From Branchiostoma lanceolatum (Eukaryota; Chordata; Leptocardii; Amphioxiformes; Branchiostomatidae), in contig NC_089723.1 of NCBI RefSeq assembly GCF_035083965.1, forward strand, positions 33,111,193-33,175,192: 64,000 nucleotides of DNA, written 5' to 3'. The notes beneath the pieces are model-generated. The model searched no databases. It worked only from the letters and a program-made list of their open reading frames with translations, and was not told where the DNA came from. Positions 24,801 through 33,400 of the stretch are shown piece after piece (position 1 is the stretch's first letter; each line of letters starts with the position of its first letter). The translations under genes and the position numbers were made by a program.

Positions 24801-25360
24801 ATGCGAAAGCGACAGGGGTTGTTGTGAAAGATTTTCCCTGGATATCGAGGCGGATGTTAAGTTGTTTTTCTTCCCGTTCGTCCCCTCCTGTGGGACTTTA
24901 CCCTTGCCGGGAAAAACGAGACAATATGGTAAACAACATCTCAGTCGGTCTGGTTACTACGTGGTCTTCTCCACACACGAGCTTTTCTCTGTGTTTTACT
25001 CTGGCCGTGCGTGTGCGAGCCGGAGGGTTGTGATGGACAGTGCCAAGCTAAGGCCACCCAGACTGTGTTACAGCCGACAGGGGGTCGGATCGCACCAGGG
25101 AAGGGGGCTAGCGTGCACGTTTCGGCCAGAAAAACAACCGCGACAACACCCTTCTCAAGATCGATACGCCGCCCCTACACAGTCTTTCAGACTTCTAGTA
25201 GTTCCTACAACGCCGTTAAGGGCGGTTAGTTGGGCTAGTGGGAGTCTAGAAGAGCATACTTACTGTGTTCTTCCCCGTTACTGGGTACGAGGAGGCCGAG
25301 ACCGATGACCAGCGTGAGTGCTGCCCACATGAGTCCGGCCATTTTGTCCACCACCCGCAT
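798..25360 (-). CDS. Insulin-like peptide receptor, 5' part of gene (five exons)
   Basis: Receptor tyrosine kinase of the insulin/IGF1 receptor family; only the ligand-binding N-terminus is in the window. Joined exons, in transcription order: 25360-25264, 23732-23205, 1883-1699, 1519-1357 and 896-798. Intron phases are 1, 1, 0, 1 and 1 and all junctions are GT-AG. They encode about 357 residues: signal peptide (1-30), L1 leucine-rich domain (33 to about 190, starting ICGSMDIRNR, with NCTVIEGYL and the NYALVVFEM stretch), furin-like Cys-rich domain (about 195-325) and the first residues of L2 (RGCTIIEEELKISIRGG). The order and the Cys spacing match vertebrate INSR and IGF1R. Fibronectin, transmembrane and kinase exons must lie left of position 1. 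Vertebrates have INSR, IGF1R and INSRR where amphioxus is thought to have one receptor, so no vertebrate symbol is assigned. Confidence 0.96.
997..1070 (-). mobile_element. 3' end of an L2/CR1-like LINE
   Basis: TGAATGACTGAATGAA followed by TTTATTG and GGCAGCCAACAGGCTGAA resembles the 3' end of the LINE fragment at 40615-41296, which has the same GAAT-repeat tail, TTTATTATTG and GGCAGCCTATTGGCTGAA. The tail repeat on the plus strand shows minus-strand orientation. Only the terminal segment remains. Confidence 0.5.
1357..1519 (-). CDS. Insulin-like receptor exon 4: end of Cys-rich domain
   Basis: 163 bp, phase 0 to 1. It encodes YKDRRCITADECPNSTNS, a linker, then HHGKCIPECPSGY and RLCTECEGQCPK, matching the C-terminal half of the vertebrate Cys-rich domain (GWRCVDRDFC...GECMQECPSGF...CIPCEGPCPK in IGF1R). 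The acceptor is CAATGTAG| and the donor T|GTAAGT. Confidence 0.95.
1699..1883 (-). CDS. Insulin-like receptor exon 3: furin-like Cys-rich module
   Basis: 185 bp, phase 1 in and phase 0 out. It encodes CPESCLGNCLHGCTTRSSCT then CCNEMCIGGC and HCVACKYFVHNGECLEQCP. The spacing of the paired cysteines is that of the furin-like repeats following L1 in INSR/IGF1R (compare ECCHPECLGSC and CVACRHY in human IGF1R). The acceptor tract TTTTTTTCTCCAG and donor CAG|GTAAGA are strong. It lies 21.3 kb downstream of exon 2. Confidence 0.96.
2845..3048. mobile_element. Palindromic non-autonomous element, family A, copy 1
   Basis: 204 bp bounded by TAGCCTCTACC and AGAGGCTA. Inner arms pair GAAATTGGCCAAATAGAGTG with the TCTATTTGGCCAATTTCTA near 3002-3020, and AGGGTCCAATATGCC lies near the centre. 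No open frame of its own. It matches copy 2 at 27376-27596 over most of its length. Confidence 0.85.
4976..5385. repeat. Three-unit tandem repeat, about 144-151 bp period
   Basis: The phrase GTGACAGNNAGCAAAT recurs at 4976, 5120 and 5271. Each is followed by AACTGNGTAAATGA, CATAAACTGAA, AGTATTAAT-like sequence, TTTCAAACAGTTC and TCACTGCTCTAGTTCTG. Units differ by small indels. It lies in receptor intron 2. Confidence 0.85.
7776..8042. mobile_element. Rearranged palindromic element, family C
   Basis: It begins TACTCTCCAAACAGAGGAA and ends TTCCTCTGAGTA as inverted ends. It contains GGCTTGGCGACATAAAGAAA and CCCGACAAAAACACC, both found in the intact family C copy at 56586-56774. The left arm is shortened and about 100 bp of other sequence lies inside, so this is a decayed or recombined copy. 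Confidence 0.7.
11892..12390. repeat. Tandem duplication, about 177-bp unit, plus partial third copy
   Basis: CTTGAATTAGTACCTACCAA starts at 11892 and again at 12069. It is followed in both by GGTGTCTTACATATTC, GAACCTGGTCAGATTTTGCT, GTTGTTGAAC and CAAAACCTTCAAAATCA-like sequence. The segment CAGGTGTGTCCAGTAGA and ATGAGCCTGA at about 12037 recurs at about 12350, giving a partial further unit. Divergence between units is a few percent. Confidence 0.85.
13293..13612. repeat. Tandem duplication, about 155-bp unit
   Basis: GTAAAAGATGAAAGTCAAAC occurs at 13293 and 13448. In both it is followed by TGTTCATTTCTTC, GCTGGTGCAAACAACTATTC, TGTTACAAACA, GCCTGGTTAGCT and TCAACTACTCCAGATAT. Two units differing by substitutions and short indels. 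Confidence 0.88.
16212..16285. mobile_element. Fragment of a family C palindromic element
   Basis: TTTACTCTCCAAGCAGAGGC, then TCGGCTCTGGCTTGTTTTTA, ACGTC and GGGCATTTTTGTCAGGC match one arm of the family C element at 56586-56774 (CTCGGCTCCGGCTGG-type sequence, then ACGTGTTTTAGG and GTTTTTGTCGGGC). The other arm is not obvious nearby. Confidence 0.6.
21480..22180. promoter_or_regulatory. CpG-rich segment inside receptor intron 2, candidate regulatory region
   Basis: About 700 bp clearly richer in CpG and GC than the flanking intron. It includes an octamer-like ATGCAAAT near 21920 beside a CATCTG E-box. Plus-strand and minus-strand open frames overlap here, as expected from GC-rich sequence, and neither shows a known domain. 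Function is inferred from composition alone; an unrecognised exon or alternative promoter is also possible. Confidence 0.25.
23205..23732 (-). CDS. Insulin-like receptor exon 2: L1 domain and start of Cys-rich region
   Basis: A 528-bp exon in phase 1 at both ends, like the large exon 2 of vertebrate INSR/IGF1R. It encodes the L1 beta-helix with family signatures TVIEGYL, LFPNLAVIRG, NYALVVFEML and RIEKNPNLCYLDTIDW, then the first Cys-rich residues (EEECVNYCPGSC...LCWAEEHCQK). N-glycosylation sequons NCT, NLS and NIT are visible. The acceptor is preceded by TTTTTAACCCACAG; the donor is AAAG|GTACGT. The plus-strand open frame over this exon is an antisense shadow. Confidence 0.97.
23733..25263 (-). 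other. Intron 1 of the insulin-like receptor gene
   Basis: 1.5 kb between the signal-peptide exon and the L1 exon. The half nearest exon 1 (about 24.7-25.26 kb) is GC- and CpG-rich, like the downstream part of a CpG-island promoter. A 198-codon plus-strand frame there (24712-25308) runs antisense across exon 1, has no recognisable domain and is taken as chance. No repeats were identified. Confidence 0.7.
25264..25360 (-). CDS. Insulin-like receptor exon 1: start codon and signal peptide
   Basis: The ATG reads MRVVDKMAGLMWAALTLV, then a run of Gly/Leu/Val and VPSNGEEH: a short basic N-region, a hydrophobic core and a polar cleavage region, as in a type I signal peptide. A second ATG at codon 7 could also serve. 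The donor reads ACA|GTAAGT and leaves phase 1. Joined to exon 2 it gives GEEHICGSMDIRN, closely matching the mature N-terminus of IGF1R. It is the first coding exon; a separate 5' UTR exon cannot be excluded. Confidence 0.9.
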
Positions 25361-26060
25361 TTTTGCAGTTCCAAAGTCCGCGGGTCTGCTATCTCCCCGC
25401 AAATCCTTTTCACAACACCCAATTAAGTCGGAAAAGTCCTCAAGATGGCTGAAAATCGAGTATCATTCAATAAAGACTTGGTATGAGACGTGTGAACAGG
25501 ACTTTCGGCGCTGGATGACGAACGTCCATGAGGAAGTGGTCAACAACACCGACGTGCCCATCACTCACGCTCACGCACTCTCCTGGCCTCCCGATTCTTC
25601 CTCCGCCGATCGCGATCTCCACGGCACCTCCCTTCCCGCTACAACTTCCTAAACCCTTCACCGCTCCTTCCACGAGTCAGATTCTGTAAAATCCCGGCGT
25701 CTTGGCGGAGTTTTTCCAAGTCTACTTCTGTCTGAGTGCACTGCGTGAAGGCTTGGACTTCGGTCGGACAACCATAAAGCTGTGGAGCCTGAAGGGAAAA
25801 ACAAGTCACTCGAGCTGGCTGCGTAAACAAGTCTGTCCGCGCCACGCCATTGGTCCGCCGCACACCCGCCAAAATACGTGCCAGTCATGTGACAGCACCG
25901 CTCGCCAGCGCGCTCTGGCGATTCTTAACAGTACTGCTGCAGAGGAGGGCCGGTCGGCGACAACGGTGTCGGTTTACCTGCAGCGCCATCATGTAGGTGA
26001 TGATATATTGCAGGGTTCAGCGTACGCGGGGGCGATGCCCATGGGACAATGCTACTAACT
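25361..26060 (-). promoter_or_regulatory. CpG-rich 5' flank / probable promoter of the insulin-like receptor
   Basis: About 700 bp immediately upstream of the start codon, rich in CpG (for example CCGCCGATCGCGATC near 25604 and repeated GCG/CGC near 25850-26040), then returning to AT-rich sequence. No TATA box stands at a fixed distance. A CpG-type promoter with 5' UTR is inferred from position and composition; the transcription start is not resolved. Plus-strand open frames here are probably by-products of base composition. Confidence 0.45.
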
Positions 26061-26405
26061 TACGTGGTCATACGTGTCCCACATGGGATGAATGATTCCT
26101 TTTTGGGGTGGGAGGGGCCTATGTGCTATTCAAGTCAAGTCAAGATGTAAAGATCATCTTCACTCTCTTTGGAGAGTTGGGCCATTCAGTTCGTTTCACT
26201 GCATTACGTAAATGCCCATTACAATGGCTCGGTCACTCCCTCTTTTATTATTCACCTCTGACCTACAGAAGACATGTTGTTTATGTCATCATCGTGCGAC
26301 GACGAATGGCACTGTGAACGTAAACTTACTTTATACCTGCATTACGTAAGGATAATGGAGAGACTGAGTTCACCTTCACCTCAAGATGAGGATGGAGATC
26401 TGAAT

Positions 26406-26448
26406 AAAACAAACAGACAAACAAACAAACAAATAGATAAACAAACAG
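26406..26448. repeat. (ACAA)n-like simple repeat
   Basis: Tract of ACAAACAGACAAACAAACAA type following AATAAA, probably the tail of a decayed retroelement or a plain microsatellite. Confidence 0.7.
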
Positions 26449-26875
26449 CGTGAAGGTGAAAGGATAGAAGTTACTGCGGCACCATGTTTTATGCTTTAGG
26501 TGTTTGATAGGTCACAGTTGCACGGGTGCTCGTAGGGGGTGTAGTCTCGACCTGGCCCGAAGACACAAATGTGTCCTAAGCCTGACACCGGAAGGGCATA
26601 CGTACCTCTCGGTGTCGTCACGATTAGCTCACGGCGTAACGCCCGTAAGAGCCCGTGAACTGCCCGACAGGGCCCCTTTTTCGTGACCTAAGGATTAGAT
26701 ATTTAGAGGGGACGGGCAACCAACCTAGTTGATCAAGGATGTCCAATCAAGGAGCAAACCTTGGAGCAAGCAAGCAATCAATCAATTAAATTCTTTATTC
26801 ACTCATCAACATTACAGACACACACAAAAACGGAAGCCTGAATGACATTGATATTGGTAACCAGCAGCAAACCAC

Positions 26876-27055
26876 TAGCCTCCTTCGCAGGCTTCTTGGA
26901 GCGGCGGTGTTTATTTTTTTTAGGGGGTAGGGGAGCGCTGATACGTGATTTTTACAGCCTCGGCGACATAACTCCCATAAGCTGGCATTAGAGAGTTGCG
27001 GCCCGTGTAAAAAAAATGCGTAATTGTTGCTCCAAGAAGTCTGCGAAGGAGGCTA
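26876..27055. mobile_element. Palindromic non-autonomous element, family B, copy 1
   Basis: Inverted ends TAGCCTCCTTCGCAGGCTTC and GAAGTCTGCGAAGGAGGCTA flank about 140 bp containing GGGAGCGCTGATACGTGATT. The second copy at 28508-28730 has the same ends and the GCGCTGATTCGCGATTTT core. No coding capacity. Confidence 0.88.
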
Positions 27056-27114
27056 CAGATCATCCATTGACAATAAAAACTTTCATTCAAGAATAACAGA
27101 TCAGGTCTTCAGTG

Positions 27115-27222
27115 AACACACACACACACACTCACACACACACACACACATACACACACACACAGAGACACACACACACACACGCACGCACACACACACA
27201 CACACACACACATACACAAACG
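27115..27222. repeat. (CA)n microsatellite
   Basis: Interrupted CA repeat, about 50 units. The Thr-His and Val-Cys open frames across it are repeat translations, not genes. Confidence 0.97.
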
Positions 27223-27375
27223 GCACATGTACAGAGATAGCGAGAGACGAGCTAGGGCGTGAGAGCTATAGTTGAGTACACAACACTTTCTCGTGACCAC
27301 CTGTTGTTGACACAAGATTCCTGTGGTTTGGAACTAGGGAGTCTTTGACTCGCAACTTCGTTTACGGGGCCACGG

Positions 27376-27596
27376 TAGCCTCTACCAGGCCCCGCGGGAT
27401 GGCTGGCAAAATTGTAGAAATTGGCCTAATAGAGTGAATAGTGTGCCAAGGGAGTTAGCTACGGAGAGAGGGTCCAATCTGCCGTGGTTCGCCTATTGAG
27501 CTTCCCTTTATAGCGGAGTACCCCTGGCATACTATTCACTCTATTTGACCGATTTCTACTATTTTCCCAGCGATCCGCGGAGCCTGGTAGAGGCTA
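27376..27596. mobile_element. Palindromic non-autonomous element, family A, copy 2
   Basis: 221 bp from TAGCCTCTACCAGGCCCCGC to CCGCGGAGCCTGGTAGAGGC plus TA. Inner arms GAAATTGGCC...AGAGTGAATAG and CTATTCACTCTATTTGACCG pair. The centre carries GAGAGAGGGTCCAAT, as in copy 1. It lies upstream of the receptor gene. Confidence 0.9.
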
Positions 27597-28507
27597 GGGC
27601 CACGGCGCATACTCCAGTTTATCGCGCCCGGCCTTTTCTTCTGGGTATCCGGTTCGCTGTTTCCCTTTTGCGGGTTGAAAGTGCTTCGATCAATCATTTG
27701 ACAACTCACGTTCTTTTGTTGAAAGGCACGCCTTCCAGAAGATCCAGCCTGGATCACGTTTCGCAGTGTGGATATTTTCTAACAAGTTGCCATCTTTTAA
27801 AGGAATGTAGACTATACGTGTGCTTTGATTATGTAGCGGTTGGAGTCATTACTTTATCCTCATGATCCTGTAAAAGCTAGATATGAATTCAAAGGCCTAC
27901 CTGTGGATGGAATTCAGTACCATGCAGTCGTCATGAAACAAAATATGCTGCTGCTTGTTTTCAGTTTTCAAGCAGAATAGCGCAAGAGGGTATGAACTAA
28001 TTTTCATTAATTTTAGCTAGTAGTAGTAGTCAACCTTCCTTGGGGCCAGAAAAAAGTGATAAACATTTGGCCTATCTACCTATACATTTCAAAGTATCTA
28101 TTTTGCATGAAAAGTAGCTGCTATAAGCTAGAGGGTCCGAAATCCCTGATTTCTTCTTTTCATAGATTCATCATCTCACGTAGGTACAAACAAGCTCGGA
28201 CCTTTTGAAGTGTACCGTTCACAACTCTCAATCCATTTCTTTAGATCATGAAGATTGGGATGGTTGCTAGTCAAATGAAATAGGGAAGGGTAGAAAAAAG
28301 TTGCGATTGCCCATCCCAACATGTAATACATCTGCTCACTTTTAACTTGAACCGGGTGCGGAATTGAGTCTATTCAGAATTGTTGAAATTTGAATATCAT
28401 TGACTCTTGCTCCAAAGTGGTGGGTGTTCTTTCCTCTTGCAGTTCATGGTCAAAATCAATGTAACGCTTGAATGAATACTAGTATCGTACATGAGTTGTC
28501 ACATGTG

Positions 28508-28730
28508 CAGCCTCCTTCGAAGACTTCTTGAGCGGTGCATGGCCATGGCCGTTGATTTTTCTAAAGGGGGGCGCTGATTCGCGATTTTCAACATTGGCTA
28601 AGGTTCTCAATGCCGGGAATGGGAAAACCCCTCCCTCGGCATAGAGAACCTTAGCCCATGTTGAAATTTGCGAATCAGCGCTCCCCAAAAAAATAAACGC
28701 CACCTCTACAGAAGTCTGCAAAGGAGGCTA
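28508..28730. mobile_element. Palindromic non-autonomous element, family B, copy 2
   Basis: Long imperfect hairpin. GCGCTGATTCGCGATTTTCA and GGCTAAGGTTCTC in the left arm pair with GAGAACCTTAGCC, TGAAATTTGCG and AATCAGCGCTC in the right. Ends are CAGCCTCCTTCG and AAGGAGGCTA. No coding capacity. Confidence 0.9.
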
Positions 28731-29060
28731 ACCACAGCGTGCGTTTCAAGCGGGACGGCGTCACAGTATAACCACGACCGTCACGACGTGAAACGGAAGC
28801 ACTGCCTGCAGTGGCTTGTAAGTGTTGACGTTTACAAAACGTCTTTAGAGCGGTTCAAGGCCACTTCGCGTGAAAAACATGTTGTTTACGTCTCACAGCC
28901 GCCTCGCGAAGTAACTATCGATCCCTGGGAAGCAGAGCGGATGAGTGCGGTCGTACGTTATTTACTGTCGTATGAACGGCAGCGAGGGAAAAACAGGAAG
29001 CGGTTTTGCTGGCAAACAGCACCCGCCCATGCCACCGTTTGGACACCTCCGTAAACTAGT
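28731..29060 (+). other. CpG-rich open stretch of unknown nature
   Basis: Adjoins the right end of the family B element. A 128-codon frame (28668-29054) starts inside that element and continues through VKRKHCLQWLVSVDVYKTSL and MSAVVRYLLSYERQRGKNRK to a stop. Composition is protein-like and CpG-rich, unlike the flanks, but I recognise no family. No splice partner or promoter was identified. It may be a fragment of a mobile-element gene, an exon of an unknown gene, or chance. Confidence 0.2.
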
Positions 29061-29130
29061 ATTGCATCCAACCCACAGCTGGTAGCTTAACACGTCTTGT
29101 TAGATATGTTCTCCGCCACATACTAGTATA

Positions 29131-29331
29131 TACTGTAAATGCAGACATGTTCGCGGTTTTCGCGGTGAACTTTCAGCGCGAACTTAAAACCACCGCGAAA
29201 CTTTTTGCCCACCTGTTTGACTGTAGCGCTACTATTGTTTCAAACGCGAACTTAAAACCACCACGAACACTCCATTTTCTCCCTACCGAGAAATAAAAAC
29301 CACGCGAACTTAAATACATTTACTCCTTTGG
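29131..29331. mobile_element. Palindromic repeat with repeated TTCGCGGT / GCGAACTTAAAACCACC motifs
   Basis: TACTGTAAATGCAGACATGT and TTCGCGGTTTTCGCGG at the left face CGCGAACTTAAATACATTTA at the right. GCGAACTTAAAACCACC occurs twice inside and again in shortened form. This looks like a known style of invertebrate repeat (TACTGTAAATGC...TTCGCGG). Non-coding. Confidence 0.65.
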
Positions 29332-30463
29332 AAGTTGAATTCCAAGATTTACCGTAAGATCAATAGCTTACGCAATCAAGAGTTATATAATCACATATGT
29401 AACGTTATATAAGATATGTATTATTCATGAAAATCATTTGCATCGGATCCTGCACCATAACGTTTACGAAATAAGCGACACTGTAGTTCATCATGCATGT
29501 TGAGTAAATTCCGCTAGAGGGCGCTCGTACTCAGTGCCTTGTTGAATCCAAATTAAAAGGCAAAATGCGTTTCGGCGCCTTCAACAGTATCTGACGTTTG
29601 TTATATACACAGCCATGACTGCGGACGCACTCTGATTACAGTTGATTTGATTTTTCGACTGTAAAAAAGTAGTGTTTTCCTTAATATAATAGTGGTTGTT
29701 GCCTTATCACAATAATTTTGGTAGACATTCATAAAAGGCTTTATACGTTTCAACGTTATAGTAATATGCTGCAAAATTTTAGTTCTGCACTTTATTTCTG
29801 GATGAGGCCACAAACTTATTGATCACTCCTTGTATATACTCCAGGTAAAATGAACTGGACTGGCAAAGGATTGTCAACAAACATGAACACAGCACAGTGG
29901 TTACTTCTTTATTGCACTTCTCATGCATATGAAAGGTTGATTGACATATAATGACTATGACTAGGCTCATGTTTAAATATTGCATAAATGCATAATAGAT
30001 GCATTGAATCACTTATGATTGTCATACGTCTGTTGATCACTTTGGCACCCAAGAAAAGGGGCAAAACATGGAAGAGCTAGATGACAGTCACTGTCATCAC
30101 CATTTCATCCAGGGTACAAATAGTATCTTACATGCATGACAACCTCCACCTTCCATGTACAATATAAAGCCTGCATAGTGCTTCTAGACAGCTTGTATTT
30201 ATATATGCTTCTTACATGCATAGTTTGCATTATATACAAGTTGATAAAAAGTACACTTCTTATATCATATGATCATCAAAGTTCCAAATAAAATATCTGC
30301 AATAGGTTGAACATCCCCAGCATCTTGAATATTGCTATGATAGCAAGCACATACTTCAGACAGCAGTGAAGCCTTGTAAAGGTGCTTAAGCACATGTTTT
30401 GCCCTCCCCTGGCTTTCACATTGTGTGTGATAAACTCAAATAAAGAAATAAACCACAGTGGTT
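29332..30463. other. 3' flank of the GH27 gene
   Basis: No gene recognised. On the minus strand, AATAAA signals occur at 29908-29913 (about 550 bp after the GH27 stop) and at 29791-29796. Either could end that transcript, but no closer canonical signal was seen. Confidence 0.4.
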
Positions 30464-33400
30464 CTAGCTTGGTGGAGTTAAGTCTTTGATGACTCTGTAC
30501 AAGCCAGAACCCCTTGCGTACACGGTAGCTGAGAATGAATCCTTATACAAGCCCAGATTGCTGCTGTCCCAGGCGTCTATCACACTGTACAGTTCCCCTG
30601 AGGAGAGGCCGAGGTCGGTGAAGTTCACGGCCACAGTTAGGGAGTGGTCCACGGCGAGGTTGAAGAAAGCCACGTAGTGTTCAACGAGAGTGACTGGCTT
30701 CGTGCTTACAGCATGCCACACCACTGCGTCACCAGCCTGGTACACCGGGTGGTTTCCTGAAACAGTTGGAGGGGTACAATATGCATTATCATCTATGTCA
30801 AGAGCTGTCTTTAATTGTATGCTTAGGCACCCCTGATGATGCATAAAAAAATTAAAGCTATCCACATGCAAGATGCCAGGACAAAGAAGTCAAAATACAC
30901 ATGCTAGATGTCAGGATAAAGAAGTGAACACTTCACATGTAAGTTGACAGGATAAAGTAGCAAATGTTTTACACATGTAAGATGCGGGAATAAAAATAGA
31001 TTTAGTGACCAAGTCAGCACATGTCCAGACTAACTCACCCGTGCTGAACTCATGCAGCCTGAGCAGTTCCTTGTGAGTGAGTAGACCCAGCGTTAGGTCA
31101 TCTGTGGGGAGCTTCCCTCCAAACATGAGGGGTGACCTGGCCATGCACCACAGGGTCATGGCTGTCCTCTGTTCCACTGTGGTCAGACGTGTGGACCGTG
31201 GGGGGCTGTGGGCTCCACTCAAATGTCCTGTAGGTCATACATATAACCTGCATTGACATTAATCCGCCGGGTTACATAAATCCGCCACTTTGAAAAACAG
31301 CTAGTAGGTTTGAGAGATCTCTAGTGCATTATATTTGGGGATATTGGGTTGGAGATCTGTTTGGACATGTTTTCAGGGTGGCTGAATTATGTACCCTGGT
31401 GGAATTATGTTAGTAGATGTTATAGTCACATCCACACAATTGTACACCAACAAGAACAGAATTGAAAATATAATTTGTAAAATTGGCATACTAGTCAGAT
31501 GTAGCATGTGCTTGCTAACAACAGAAATGAGACACAAGAGAGTACAACTTTAGACAAGTTCCAAAATCAAATGTACTAAATGGTCTCAAATAAAAGCAGA
31601 AATACATGCAAAAATATCTTGAGAAAAAGAATTGCAAACTGCTTTTTAAGAATTCTGTTATGACAATATAATATCAAAACAGCAAAGATGACTTAGACAC
31701 ATGTTGCCAGATAAAGAGTACTAAAGACAAATGTGTATAAAACTCCAGCCTCACCTAAATGGCCCAGTGGTAAGAGGTCTAAGTCGGGGTACGTGTCACC
31801 TGCACCTATCAGCTTAGCATGCGCAGCAGCTGCTGGGAACTGTTTGGCGATTCCTTCTGCACCTGTCCAGCTGTCCCACGTATCAGCTGCGGGAAAATTT
31901 GTCCAGGTGTTCAACATCAAGAGGTTACTTGATTTTGTGACAAGCACATTACAATCAATAATGAATAACACATTCTATGTATCAATATGGGTAAAAAGTA
32001 AATTTAGGTATATGGGTAACTTTTTGGTGCATACTAGCCTTAGTAGCAACCGCTGGCTCAATCTTTTCACTTCCTAACTACGGAAGTAAGCAAAAAGACT
32101 GAGCCAGTGGTGAGCGGTTACTATGGAGGATGCCACCAAGGCTAGGTGCATACTACATGTACCATAAAATTAGCTTTCCACATTTGCATTACAGAGCAGA
32201 TAGCACACTGTTACGATAATACTCTGACTCATGAATCTCCTGGGCTTTATCATCCAGGCAACTGTGTTGTAGGTCTTTTATCAACATTTCCACAAGCTCA
32301 AAAACAAGACACTGGACTCAACTGTGGCACATTGTATTAAACTAGATAGCATCAAAGTGATAGAATCAATGACGCGTAGTACTAATGCATACTTAGCTCC
32401 ACACTTTCCATTTCAGACTGCAGTTTCTGTTGGGTCTGCATCCCAACAGTAGACAATTCCCATAATTTCACAACTCCGTCTTCCCTCACCTGTTATTCTG
32501 TACGTGTCAGCGTACCCGTTATCCACCAACCACTGAGCCACGGTCACGTTAGCGCCGTTCCCCGGAGAATACGACAGCGTCATTGTTCTAGTTGTCTGGG
32601 AGACGGCCTGAGAGAACAGCGCCACCTCGTCCTTGTGGATCTCTCCTCCGTAGAAGCAGTCAGCTTTGATTAAGTCCACCCCCCATGAGGAGAACATGTC
32701 TGTTATGGACCTGTAGTAGTGCATGGCTGCGGGGTGGGAGGTGTTGATGCCGTAGTTCATGTTGTCCCAGGAGCACTGTGTAGCAGGCAGCGCAATCTGG
32801 TCCGCTGTGTACTGCGTGCCGTAGATTCTCAGCTTGTCCTTCACTGCCTGAACAGGAATCCCGCGGAGGAACCACACACCGAACTTCAAACCTGTATAAG
32901 GTATCAAAAACTTTTTTTGTGTGATTATAGTTCACCAATACCACTAGTATGAGAGGAAAACATTTTTTTCTGTTTTATGAGTTATAACTTGAAGTGACCT
33001 GTGTAATGTTGATGATGTGTATGAGAACAAATTAGGTTCTACACATTCAAGCACTGTATATGATTGTCCACAATTCATCTAACAACTCAGTAGATATTAC
33101 ACCATAAAATTACCCCTTGGCCCTGCAGAGCACTTGTATCATAATCTTTTACACATGAATCTCTTGAGTGCATTATATAAACAAGTTCACTGTTAGATAA
33201 AATGAACTAAGAACGAAATTAACGACATGCAGCTGATATCCATATGACAATAGGTCTGGTATAGATTACAAAACCATTTAAAGTATCCTATCAAAATCTT
33301 AATTGTTACAGTGGGTATGACTAGAAAACATATTTCAGGGCAGAGTTGACAACTGTACCAATGAGCTGTTAACAACACTATGCGATCCAACCAACCTTTG

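Noticed and set aside
24712..25308. 198-codon plus-strand frame
   Set aside because: No domain; overlaps receptor exon 1 antisense in CpG-rich sequence where long chance frames are expected.
27024..27315. Thr-His and Cys-Val repeat proteins
   Set aside because: Translations of the CA microsatellite.
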